Origin: Lactarius indigo
Lineage: Eukaryota > Basidiomycota > Agaricomycetes > Russulales > Russulaceae
Assembly: GCA_025766275.1 (NCBI GenBank)
Contig: JAFKAC010000066.1
Location: 248,001-312,000 of the forward strand
DNA: 64,000 bases
Direction of reading: 5' to 3'
Positions 22,019 through 32,327 of this stretch are shown here, in pieces (the stretch's first letter is position 1; the number at the start of each line of letters is the position of its first letter). The position numbers and the translations under genes were made by a program. A model generated the notes under the pieces. It did not search any database, had not been told where the DNA came from, and was given only the letters and a program-made list of their open reading frames with translations.

Positions 22019-22490
22019 GGGAAGTTGCCGGATGCTTCAAAGGGCGCTATATTGTAGGCTGAAACGGGCGCAGCCATGAGGCATATATTCTCAGGCCTTC
22101 GGAATTCCGACGTGAGCGTCACCGTGCGCCACGCTTCGGCGTGTTCAGGCTCTCACATTCCGTATCCCTTTCACTCCCGGTATTTACTAGGGCCTGATCG
22201 CGTTCGGAATTTGAGAGGGTAGGACTCTTTGTAGTACTATCCAATACCAGGCTCCAGGTTCGATAGGTACCCCCGTTTGTGCTCCGAGATAAAAGAGACG
22301 CCCCACAAGGGTAAGTGGAATGGAACACGTACATTGTGAAATGTTCACGTGTGCGGGAAAATGCGGGAAAAGACACGAGGCAACGGGCATCGACATGGAA
22401 CGGCCCGGACTCGGAGTCTGCCGCAATAGCATCTCAGTCCTGTCCCCAGTTTCCTTTTTTGAAAGCATTGACTCTTGTTGCGACTAGTCT
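22019..22490. other. Region upstream of F-BAR/RhoGAP copy 2
   Basis: The first 120 bp resemble the region upstream of copy 1, with GCCATGAGGCATAT shared by both. The rest shows nothing recognisable. Confidence 0.4.
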
Positions 22491-22600
22491 GCCCTTCTCG
22501 CTCTCACTTTGATGTTTTCGGATGACGTTCGCGAGTATTTGGAGCACCTGGTGTCCCTATTCTATGGCCCCCAACTAGAGTGGATCAGAACCCGTCCGCA
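22490..22600 (+). pseudogene. Tiny F-box family fragment (repeat region)
   Basis: Reads across one frame change as REYLEHLVSLFYGPQLEWI, matching the SEYLEDFVAQLDAPRLDYI block of gene F. About 100 bp only, cut off on both sides. Confidence 0.55.
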
Positions 22601-22774
22601 GGTGCGCCGTTAACTGGGGAGAGAGGGAAGTGGTGAGAACATCGGCTTCCATTTTAGCATTACTACCACTTCTGCGGTTAAGCTCTTACTTGGCCTTAGG
22701 CTCCCTAATCCTCAAATTCCTCCTGTGGTCACACAGGATTGTCATCATCCCTGCGACCAGTTGCGAGTAGCTGG

Positions 22775-23145
22775 TGGCGCTGTGACGGGAAGAGACAGAC
22801 AATCCAATCCACATCCTCCCAGATGATATCTTTCTAGACATATTTGCCTTTTGTGTACCTGACCTCTCCAAGCACCCTATTGTTCGTATGGAAAAATGGC
22901 TAAACCTGGTGCACGTTTGCTAACGATGGCGACAAATCATATACGCATCACCACGGTATCTCGATCTGCACATTTGCTGCTCAAGTTGGACAGATGCCGG
23001 TTCTAGGAAGATTCTCTGTTTCTGGCTAGCGTTTCCTGTTCCCATTAGCTATTACCTTCCCGACGACGAAGATGACATCATTACTGCATTTGAGCACCGC
23101 GATCGTGCTTATTCCTGCGTATTCACCTGGGCCACTGATATAGCA
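22775..23145 (+). pseudogene. F-box family fragment with F-box only (5' fragment)
   Basis: Reads IHILPDDIFLDIFAFCVPDL, then WLNLVHVC, a stop, RWRQIIYASPRYLDLHICC, and ends after DDEDDIITAFEHRDRAY. It is nearly the same as the start of gene F 900 bp downstream (DVLSDDIFLEIFAFC...YASPRYLDLFLYC). A TAA replaces the conserved glutamine of HVCQRW. The 3' end breaks at about 23145 into an inverted proteasome gene fragment. Confidence 0.75.
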
Positions 23146-23194
23146 GGTCGATTTTGCCGCAGGAATGGGGAAGAGTACACTTTTGGATGGATAA

Positions 23195-23480
23195 TCAGGA
23201 CGGTTGACGAGAGTAGGTAGATTGAACACTAGTTTAGACCCAATGGCTTGCCGGTACATAAATTGCTGCACGGTGGAATGAGAAGGAGTGAAGGAGGGCA
23301 GGACAGCGTTCGCGTCCGGGCTCTTCCCGCTTAGCCGGGGTGGACACACCGGTCCGACATCAGGCCTGCGATCGTGATGCCGACGTGGTCATCAATGCGG
23401 AACATCATTTTGGTGATACTGTATGAAGCTAGCTCGTGAAGGCGGCAGCACGTGAGCGAGCGAGCGGTGTCCCAAATTAT
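23195..23480 (-). pseudogene. Fragment of a 20S proteasome alpha-subunit gene, with intron
   Basis: On the minus strand an exon reads ELASYSITKMMFRIDDHVGI, TIAGLMSD, followed by a donor GTGTGTCC. About 85 nt later, after CACCGTGCAG, a second exon reads FMYRQAIGSKLVFNLPTLVNR. This matches the central part of alpha-type proteasome subunits (the ELASYQKK..RIDDHVG..AGL.SDARVLS..FMR block), most like alpha1. Both ends are truncated, so it is a non-functional genomic copy. Because the intron is kept, it came from DNA-level duplication, not retroposition. Confidence 0.7.
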
Positions 23481-23652
23481 GTACGTCGAGCGTGGCGTCA
23501 TTCTCTGCCATGACATCGCTCCGAGTTACAAAGGATGACTGATACGCCCTTGGCCACCACCGCCGCTCGATCCCTAAAATCCATCCCCTGGCATCACCTC
23601 AACTTCATCACTGACACGAACCTCTAAAAAAAATTGTTGATTGGAATGGCCT

Positions 23653-25188
23653 ATGCCCATGGTACATGTTCAAGTTCGGACCTGTTCGGTACCCGCAGGG
23701 AGCCTGAGTGCTGATGTATGTCATATAGGAGGGAGTCGCAGACACACAGCGACAATCGACGTCCTCTCGGACGACATCTTTCTAGAAATATTTGCCTTCT
23801 GTTCTCGCGACCCTGACAAGGACCTTGTTTATCGTATGTTGCAATGGCAAAGACTAGTGCATGTCTGCCAAAGATGGCGACAAATCATATATGCATCACC
23901 ACGCTACCTTGACCTGTTTCTGTACTGCTCAACAGGAACGCCTGTCAGGAATCTCAGTTGCTGGCCAAAGTTTCCTATCATCATGTGCTATATCTCTGAT
24001 GACGAAAACGATGTCATTGCTTTACTCAACCAATCTGATCGTCTACGCAGCATTGACCTTTCACTAATGAGACCGCAGTTGGGAAAGGTGGTCGCGGCAA
24101 TGCAGGAGCCATTTCCGGTGCTGACACAACTCACGCTTGATTCCGATCCGGATATCTTCACAACACAGGAGGAGGAGGTCATTTCCAATGGATTCTTGGG
24201 TGGATCTGCCCCATGCCTACAAGAAGTCCACTTATGCAACATCTCCTTTCCAGAATTACCAACCCTCCTCTTGTCGGCTCGTGACCTTGTTTCTCTCCAT
24301 CTCGACGACATACCTCCAACTGGTTACATTCCACCGGAAGCGATGGTTGTAGGTCTTGCCGTGTTGACCAGGCTCGAATATCTTCTCATTCATTACCAAA
24401 TTCCGAATTCTCCCCTCAACCAAAGGACAAGGCATCCGGATCCCCCAATGCGGGTTGTCCTTCCCGCTCTGACCGTGTTTTACTACAGAGGATGTAGCGA
24501 GTACTTGGAGGATTTCGTAGCCCAGCTCGACGCCCCTCGACTCGACTATATCGAGATGTCCGTGGATCGACTCGACTCTTTTCGGCTCCCCCAACTTTTC
24601 ATGTTCACTGCTCGCTCAGAGACTCTCAGGTTTACGCGTGCGCAAGTAGTTTTTAATAGTGATCAAACATTTAATATCGAACTCTATCTATTTGATCGCA
24701 CGTATGGCGAACCTAAACTCGATCGAGCTCATTTTTCTCTTTCCACCTCATTGGAATGGTCGGGCACCCACGTCGCATACCTGGCCCATGTACTTGGCCA
24801 AATCGCTTTGTTTTCATACCTGGGTTATCTCTGCATTTGTGCCAGTGAGGACCTTCCTGGTTGGCAAGGCCGTATCGACATCGCCGAATGGCTGGCATTC
24901 CTCCACCTATTCGCCTCTGTAGAGATCCTGTATGTGTCTGGGGGGTTGGCAGGCCAAGTTGTTCGTGTGCTCGAAGATATTCCTGGGGAGACGGTCACCG
25001 AAGTATTACCCTCTCTGTTCGTACTCTTGATAGACGACGACTCACCTCACTTATTCTTTTTTGGCGAGCACGAAAGGCGGTTAGAATCCATTCAGAAGTT
25101 CGCCTCTTTGCGTCAGCTCTATGGGCGTCCTGTACCCATCGTCGATCTGCAAACTAACATGCTCGTATCAATTACTTCTACCGTATGA
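23653..25188 (+). CDS. F-box/leucine-rich protein F (about 511 aa)
   Basis: The open frame extends to TTG 23641; the first ATG codons are 23653 and 23659. N-terminal residues match the STDLC..HATTID linker of relatives (LSADVCHIGGSRRHTATIDV), then the F-box LSDDIFLEIFAFCSRD...RLVHVCQRWRQIIYASPRYLDL at about residues 35-85. The rest is leucine-rich: FPELPTLLLSARDLVSLHLD, LAVLTRLEYLLI, EYLEDFVAQLDAPRLDYIEM, EWLAFLHLFASVEILYVSGG. An upstream noncoding first exon or alternative start is possible because the 5' region of relatives is spliced. It precedes relic G in the same order as B-C and D-E. A broken copy of its 5' end lies at 22775-23145. Predicted SCF adaptor. Confidence 0.8.
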   Translation: MPMVHVQVRTCSVPAGSLSADVCHIGGSRRHTATIDVLSDDIFLEIFAFCSRDPDKDLVYRMLQWQRLVHVCQRWRQIIYASPRYLDLFLYCSTGTPVRNLSCWPKFPIIMCYISDDENDVIALLNQSDRLRSIDLSLMRPQLGKVVAAMQEPFPVLTQLTLDSDPDIFTTQEEEVISNGFLGGSAPCLQEVHLCNISFPELPTLLLSARDLVSLHLDDIPPTGYIPPEAMVVGLAVLTRLEYLLIHYQIPNSPLNQRTRHPDPPMRVVLPALTVFYYRGCSEYLEDFVAQLDAPRLDYIEMSVDRLDSFRLPQLFMFTARSETLRFTRAQVVFNSDQTFNIELYLFDRTYGEPKLDRAHFSLSTSLEWSGTHVAYLAHVLGQIALFSYLGYLCICASEDLPGWQGRIDIAEWLAFLHLFASVEILYVSGGLAGQVVRVLEDIPGETVTEVLPSLFVLLIDDDSPHLFFFGEHERRLESIQKFASLRQLYGRPVPIVDLQTNMLVSITSTV

Positions 25189-25554
25189 TCGGAGTCTGGA
25201 GGTAGGCCCATAGCAAGCGCCTCCTTGTTTGAGCAAAGGTCGTGGCTCTCATATACTATAGTACCGAGGACACGACGACATGATTTTCCCTAGCCAGGTA
25301 TTGTATGTACTACATTCAAGACTTATTCAAGTTCATACGAGTTTGAACGCAGTGGACTCAAAGCCCCACATAAGTAGCACAGGTGTCCATTAACAATAGG
25401 CGGAAAGTCGCAGCTAATTGTACACCTGAATGCTCACTGAGAGTTATCACAACTTCGCACGACTTGCCTTCTTTGGAAAATCAATAAACCCTTTTGAGAG
25501 TCGGGCGTGAGCGTGTGCTCCATTTCCGATATCGAACTACTCTTCTCTACCTCA
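25189..25554. other. Spacer between F and relic G
   Basis: No gene. It corresponds in position to the B-C spacer but is only weakly similar. Confidence 0.4.
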
Positions 25555-27345
25555 ATGGATCATACTATGTGCCGAGAACTCGATAAAGCCCTTCAATTTT
25601 TGTCCCTCAATGGCTACTCGATGTTCTCGCTGATCGACGACATCCTTGTACGCGGCCGCAACCGGGAAGACCAAAGGATTACATCGTACGGGAAGGGGTA
25701 GAGCGCGATGCTGCGGATATATGCGCTCGCCTCCTCCGCCACGACGCCCCATCTGCTTCTGTATCTGCGTGTGCCCTCGGTGTCGTGCAGTTGACGCTGC
25801 GGTCGGCGAAGGAAGAGAAGACCAAAGAGGAGCATGGTCCCCATTCCACGACTGATCATCGACTCTCCCTATGGTACAATTTTGGAGGGGTTCAATGTAC
25901 TTATTCGAGCTCCACTCTTCGGCCTGTAATGAGCACAGAGTTGCTTGCGCAGCCAAGAATTACAGACGTGGGGGGAACAATTGACGTGCTTAGGCTCCCG
26001 GACAATGTCTTCCTGGAAATATCTGACTTCTGTCTACGCGACAAGAATCGTATTTGTATCACCATACCGTCTTGATCTGTACCTTAGCTGTTCATACAGA
26101 ACTCCTGTCAGGCAGGATCTACTTTTCTGGCCCGTCACGCTGCCTCTCACCCTTAACTACCCCGGACGTCTTGACTTCGTCTATGGCATGGGTCTTGCTC
26201 CTCGAGATGAAGATAACATCGTTGCGGCACTCGGGCACGCCAGCCGCGTACACCGTATCGATATTCTCGCATTGGGCTCACTGTTAAAAGACGTGGCTAC
26301 TGTCATGCAGGTGCCATTTCCTGTGCTGACACATCTGGACTTTACATGGGATCTCAAGGATTTGCCTGCCCCTTTCTCTAGAGGTGCGCCGATCATTCCC
26401 GGCGGGGGATTCTTGGGTGGTGGATCTGCTCCACGTCTACAATATCTCCGCTTACATTGTGTTTCCTTCCCACAATTCCCAACGTTTCTTTTGTCAGCTC
26501 ATAATCTCGTCATTCTCAAACTCGAGGATATATATCAGAGCAGTTACATTGCACCGGAGGTTATGGTCGAAAGTCTGGCCGTGTTGACCAGGCTTAGAAC
26601 TCTTTCCGTTGCTTTCTACGATGACACATCTCCCCCCGATCAAAGGAGAAGATGTCCAGATCTCCCAATGCAAGTCACCCTTGCCGCTCTCACCGTGTTT
26701 CACTACAGGGGTTGCTGCGAGTATTTGGACGACTTCTCTGCCCAAATTGGTACGCCTCGACTCAACGACCACAAAATAAAATACATCGTGCAGGAGATTT
26801 GAGCCACCCAACTTTCTCAATTCTTCAATCGCACGAAAAACCTCAGGTTTGACAATTTCAACTGTGCGAAAGTAACTTTCTTTTACGAGGATATTGAATT
26901 TGATTGCCCACGAGGGGGTCGTCCAGCCCGTCTTTTTCTGAAAATGTTGGACCGAGCATGGTTAGGTACGCAAGTGCCATGCATTGTCCAGGTTCTTGGT
27001 CAACTTGTCCCTATATTCTCCAACGTGTAACACCTGAACGCCCACGGGGACCATGTAGACTCGCGGGAAATGGACAACACCGGCTAGCTGCCATTCTTCC
27101 TTCTATTATTGCCGTGAGAATGTTCCATTTATCTGGGGGGGGGGGTCGCGGCATATATCGTTTCTGCACTCGAGGAAACCGCAGACCCCAAGGAGATGGT
27201 CACTGATGTGTTTCCAGTGCTCCGCTATATATGGTTAGATGAGGCCACTGAAGACGAGGACGAGGATGACCGCAACGAGTCAGTGGGACTCATAGAGCAG
27301 TTCCTCTCTATGCGCCAGCTCTCTGGTCACCCAGTAACTGTTGTC
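25555..27345 (+). pseudogene. F-box family member G: leader type, multiply disrupted
   Basis: The leader module is recognisable (ALQFLSLNGYSMFSLIDDIL) but shifts frame and stops at about 25700. The F-box begins normally (LPDNVFLEISDFCLRDKNR), then about 70 nt are missing so that FCLRD joins SPYRLDLYLSC out of frame. The repeats stay open until TGA at about 26800, followed by further stops and a G run at 27136-27145. The 3' end keeps a good frame (WLDEATEDEDEDDRNESVGL) and breaks at about 27345 where it should read VVDTEDEF. There it meets the flank of gene H in inverted orientation. Confidence 0.85.
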
Positions 27346-27374
27346 GCATCGCTCATACACTCGAAGGCTAGACC

Positions 27375-27812
27375 AAGGAGGCGCACACACGCGTCTACTC
27401 GCATCATGTGAGCGCAGCAATTTTCTTGCTTGTCAGTGGGTCTACCATCCGATTCTAACTCGTAAGTTACTCGTCGAGCAACAACTCGGGAGGTGAAACT
27501 GCACGTCGATGGACAATCTGGGTGACCGTGACCACCTCATTGGCAAGCCCGGCCCCGAGGGCGAAACGCTCTTGGTTCTTCCGGGTCGGCACCACCACGT
27601 GTGTCATGACTCCCGTACAGACTGGCACTTTCTGAGTATAGTGTAGGGTTAATTATGCTAGCAACTGCCCATACTAATTGTGTGGGTCTCCGATATCGGT
27701 ACGTATTTCTCGTGACAGGGTATTTATTCCGCATATCATCCATCATCTCCTACGTGAATCGACAGGATGAAGGCTAGGAGCATTTCGATCGAAATAGCTA
27801 AAGGGGAAAACA
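27375..27812. repeat. 3' flank of the F-box module, inverted copy
   Basis: The reverse complement carries CTCCCGAGTTGTTGCTCGAC, the GGTCACGGTCACCCAGATTG segment and GCTCACATGATGCGAG. So it is the flank belonging to gene H. The palindromic TCACGTGA of other copies is mutated to TCACATGA here. Confidence 0.7.
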
Positions 27813-29698
27813 CTATGAGATTTTATCTTCACTCTGGTAGAACTCGTCTTCCGTGTCGACGACGGTTACCGGGAAACCGGTGAGCTGTCGCATAGCGAGG
27901 AACCCCTCTATGGATCCCACTGGCTTATCGCAGTCCATATTATTCATATCGTCTAACCATATTAGGTGGAGCTGTGGAAACACATCAGTGACCATCTCCG
28001 AGTTGGCGGTGTCTTCGAGCGCAGAAACGATATACGCTGCAACCCCTCCGGATAAATGCAACGTTTCCACAGCAGGAAATAGGCGGAAGCATGGAAACCA
28101 GTCAGCAATTTGCCTCGAATCTACTTCATCTCCGTGGGCGTCCAGATGTTCCACGTGGGAGGATATATCGATAAGTTGGCCAAGAATCTCGACAATGCAC
28201 AGAACCTGCAAATCTAACCAATCTACGACCATGACCTCCAGAGTAAAACGTGCTTGATGGTGTGTCCCTTGCAGAGAACTTGAACGGAGTTCGACTCTGA
28301 CCATATTATAGCAAAAAGATAGTCGCGCTCGGTTGAACTGGTCAAACTTGAGGGTTTCTGTGCGATCGAGGAAGTGAGAAAGTTGGGTAACTTGAAACTC
28401 TTGTGCGAAGAATTCTATCCTGAGGTCATCAATTTGAGGTGTATCAATTTGGGCCAAGAAGTCCTCCAAGTACTCGCTATGGCCCCCGTAGAGAAATGTA
28501 GTGAGAGCGGGAAGGGCGATTCGCGTTGAGGGATCCGGGTCCCTCCTTTGATCAGAGGGAGATTCTGTCCCCTCGTAGAATGTGATGGAAAGGGTTTTGA
28601 GCCTGGTCAAGACGGCCAGAACTCCGACCATATCCTCCGGTGAAATGTAACCATCCTGCCATATATTCTCGACTTTGAGATTAACGAGATTACGCGCTGA
28701 CAAAAGAAAGGTTGGCAATTGTGGGAAAGAAACACGTTCCAAATGGAGATCTTGTAGGTATGGGGCAGATCCACCCAGAAATCTCCCAGGAATGACCGGT
28801 GGCACACTTCCAGACTCGGGGGCGTGGGCTATTAAATCATCAATGTCCGTTAAACCCACAAGGTCCAGATGGGTCAACACAGGAAATGACTTCTGCATGA
28901 TAGTGGTCACTTTTCTCAACAGCGGGCTCGGCGCATGAATGTTGATACGGTGTACACGACTGGCGTGCCTAAGCGCATAAATCATACCATCTTCATCTTC
29001 AGGAATAGGGTGGGAAGGATCGAAGATGTAGCAAATGGCGAGAGGCAAGGTGATTGGCCAGGAACCTAGATTCTGCCTGACAGGTGTTCCGTCTGAGCAG
29101 CTAAGGTGCAGATCGAGACGGCGTGGGGATTCAAATATGATTCTTCGCCATCTCTGACAGACATGTATGAGAATTTGCCATTCCCGAGTGTGTTGAGTCA
29201 TATGCATAGTGGAGGCTGTGGAGTCGCGTAGACAGAAGTCGAATATGTCCAACAACACGTTGTCTGGGAGCACGTTGATTGTCGCGTAATTTTTGTCTGT
29301 GCACAGAATTCAGCACTCGTTGCATGCCGCATTCTAGAACCTGAACACGTACATAGAACCTTTCCCATATTCAGGTATCTTTCAAGACCACCCGTCGATC
29401 TCAAAGCCATTCCAGGGGATAAGCCATGGGAAATGACATTGTTTTCCCACAGGGAGAGTGTCGTCGTCGTGGCCTGCGCAAAACCCAGGGCCCACGCAGA
29501 TACAGAGGCAGATGTCAGGTTGTAGTTGAGAAGTCGACCGCATATGTTCGCAGCGTCACGCTCTACCCCTTCTCGTAATGACTTGATCCTTGGGTCTTCC
29601 TGGTTACAACCCTGAGCAAGAACGTCGTCGATTAGTGAGAACACCGAGTAGCCATTGGTGGAGAGGCATTGGAGGACGTTGTTGAGCTCTGGGCGCAT
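27813..29698 (-). CDS. F-box/leucine-rich protein H with leader exon (609 aa)
   Basis: Exon 1 is 29698-29353 and exon 2 is 29296-27813, with a 56-nt intron (GTACGT...GTGCACAG) at exactly the position seen in C and E; the junction reads GKVLYKNYATINVLPDN. Start at MRPELNNV is chosen because it is the conserved start with an A-rich context; in-frame ATGs at 29710 and 29803 exist. Residues 1-115 are the leader module. The F-box is at about 124-170 (NVLLDIFDFCLRD...LIHVCQRWRRIIFESPRRLDLHLSC). The leucine-rich part ends LTGFPVTVVDTEDEFYQS. Closest to E. With relic I upstream it forms the inverted module. Predicted SCF adaptor. Confidence 0.85.
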
Positions 29699-30594
29699 TT
29701 GGTCAACCATTGGGTAGAGTGAAGGAGTAATGTCACGGTAGTCAGTTTTTCGGAGTGGGACTCTCGGGCTCAGGTAGAAGGGCTCGGAACTGAACCCACT
29801 CAACTACTAATGTTCGTGCGAATAACTTAAGTATTGAGACTCCCAAAAGAATTTATTAATTTTCTGAAGACTAAAATGAGCATATAAATTGCGTGGAAAA
29901 GACCCCAAATGTCTACTATCTCCTAAAGTACTCGTAGCTGATACATAGCACTCTCCAGTTTCCCACTGAGACGCGTATCGACAGCTCAGTGCTCAGCCTT
30001 TGGTCCTGCTCGCTTCGCGGGCCAATTACCAACCATCTGACTCCCAACACCGCTCTGGCTCAAATAAATTGTGCCTTGATTAACAATTGAGCCGCGCGGT
30101 CAGCAGTATTTGGCCATGGGTTGTTGTACTCATCAAGGTTATCTTTATGAGGGTGAAATCAATGACATCTGCGTTCTCGAGACAGTTCTCCTGGCAATGG
30201 TTGAGGACACTGGGGTGGCGCCTCGTGAGATCGATCACGTGTCGCCTTGCCATTCTTCTCGATACCACACGCAGGGAATGCGGTCATCTATTTCCACGCT
30301 GTCGCCCTGCGTCAAGTTGCCCAGTATCCTATGACACCCCGATTACCATTTTTTGATTGTAGTAGGATACCAGGTTGGATTGGTGGTAGCCCATGCCTCG
30401 TGTGGTATACGAGTCCTGGGTCAAGTCCGGTCCTGAATTTGTCGTATTGTCGGCGACGCTCAATAGAACCTGATCAACCAAACATACTTTTGGTGTTCAG
30501 TTTTCATCGATGGTGTCATGGATGTTTCCTATGTGCAACTACGGTAGAATTACGTTGTATCATACACTTCCAAGACTATTACAGGGAACCCAAG
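29699..30594. other. Spacer between H and relic I, with extra unknown DNA
   Basis: About 29699-29870 is the shared upstream region of leader-type genes (CTTCTACCTGAGCCCGAGAG is also present before E). The other modules have only about 180-370 bp in this position, so roughly 500-600 bp (about 29880-30590) is an insertion or retained sequence of unknown kind. Frames there (for example CCTHQGYLYEGEINDICVLE) have no recognised family. Confidence 0.45.
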
Positions 30595-32085
30595 TACTAC
30601 GAGTCATTCTCTAATTCATTGCCTTCGGAATTGAGCGCTTCATCGCTAATGATGGCAAGAGTGCGACCACAGCCCCTGAAAATGGCGAAAGGCTTCTTGA
30701 TGATCCTTGCAAACTGACCCTCCAAACAAAGTAAGTCAAGGGATGGCAACGCCCGGGCAGTATCTCCACGGTCATGCCTTGAAATGCATGATCAACGCTA
30801 TCCGCAAATTCCCCAGATAAATGCAGTAGCTCCACATATGAGACCATGGTCAGAGCTTGGCTGAGCACTTGAGCCATGTGTCAAATGCCCTTGTCTATCC
30901 CTTCGGATGTCAAGATGTGAATCGCAATAGTAAACTCCTATGGATCAACCTCATGAGAAGAACGGGAGATCACCCCACCATCGGAAATTTCTGCACACCC
31001 GAACCAAGGTAGCTTGAGACCTAAGCGCTGAGCGATTGAACCCAGAAAGTTGGGGAAGTCCTCCAAAAATGCGCACTCACCTTCAAATGGGAAGGAGGCG
31101 AGAGTGGGAGGAACAGCATCTCAGGAGGCGGATGTATTCGATCAGCGCGTGAAGCCTGCGATTGGAATGTAGTGGAAAGAGAGCCGAGCCTGGGCAACAC
31201 AGCTAGACATGTGACCAAGGCCGCGGAGAGACGTATCTGGTCAGGGGTATGTTGCTGAGTTCAAGTTTAACGAGGTCGCTTGCAAGGAAAGAAGGTTCGA
31301 TAATGTGAGAATAAGAATACTGCTGGGCTAAATTTCCCGTAAACACGGGGCGGATCCACCCATGAATCTACCAGGAAGGATGGGTAAATTCCTATCATAG
31401 AAGAGAATCGAAAGATGAGTCAGCGTCGGAAATGGCTCCCGCATTACAGTGGCCATCTTTCTCCGAAGCGAGATCGCTGCCGTATGCTTGAGGAGCAAAG
31501 TCCTGCCAACAAATATAGTCAATGACGATAAGAAAGGCAGGCCAGCAACCCAAGTCCTTCGTGGCAGATCTTCCGTGTGTGCAGAGAAGTTGGAGATCGA
31601 GACGGAGTGGTGATGCAAAACTGATTTGCCACCATCTCTGGCATACATGCGCCAGTCTGTGCTACTTCCAAACGGGGACCTGAAAAAAGGTTCCGAGACG
31701 ACTGAGGTGGTCTAATATATTGAGCGAGACATTGTCTGTGAGCATGTCAATCGTCGTTGCATGTCTGTGACTCTCGCCTTTCTTGCACAAGTCAGTACCG
31801 TCCAAACGAGAATTCAAGCTAAGGTGCACATTGGGCCTGTTTCTCCACCCGTTTCTTTTGGTGATCTGGATTGGTCTTCCTAGAGTCGGGGTTTAAGGTC
31901 GCGCGTGTCCACGTTGGAAGGGACGAAAGGTAAGAATCAGCTGGCAGGGCGCGTGTAGTGGGCGACCGCTGATGGGGACTAATAGCGAATTCTCACTCAG
32001 TTTGCCCAGAAATACGGAAATAGACCTCTGCGAGAGTTCGTTGATCTAGCGGGTGTAGACTAAGTTTAACTCTGTAGGCGAAAGG
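30595..32085 (-). pseudogene. F-box family member I: leaderless type, decayed
   Basis: Mirror image of gene B including its 5' region (the GAGTTAAACTTAGTCTACAC segment near 32060-32085). On the minus strand the F-box can be read piecewise (HRLAHVC, SPLRLDLQLLCTHGRS, TKDLGCWPAF) with a stop at the TGGAAGTAG before CACAGACTGG. The repeats contain several frame changes and deletions, and the end resembles B (SEGNELENDS). It precedes H on the minus strand exactly as B precedes C. Confidence 0.8.
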
Positions 32086-32327
32086 CCGCCCCTGTCGTCT
32101 ATAGTTCTGTCGCATAGCTCCGGGCTTTTTCGGTGCCGTCACGTGACCCAATTACCATTTTGGATTCTCGTTCCCATGGCAGCCTAGGCCAGGCCATCGT
32201 TGCCAAGATTGTTGCATACCACGCAAAGCCGAATGTGCCACTTCTAAACGGAAGCACGTCCCTTGCAAAAACGTTTCCTCGGAGAATATCAGAGCCACCA
32301 AAAGGAACGAGTAAACATGAAGTCTCA

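Noticed and set aside
27853..28257. 134-codon plus-strand frame opposite gene H
   Set aside because: It is the antisense shadow of a long conserved coding exon; the same shadow appears opposite E and C.
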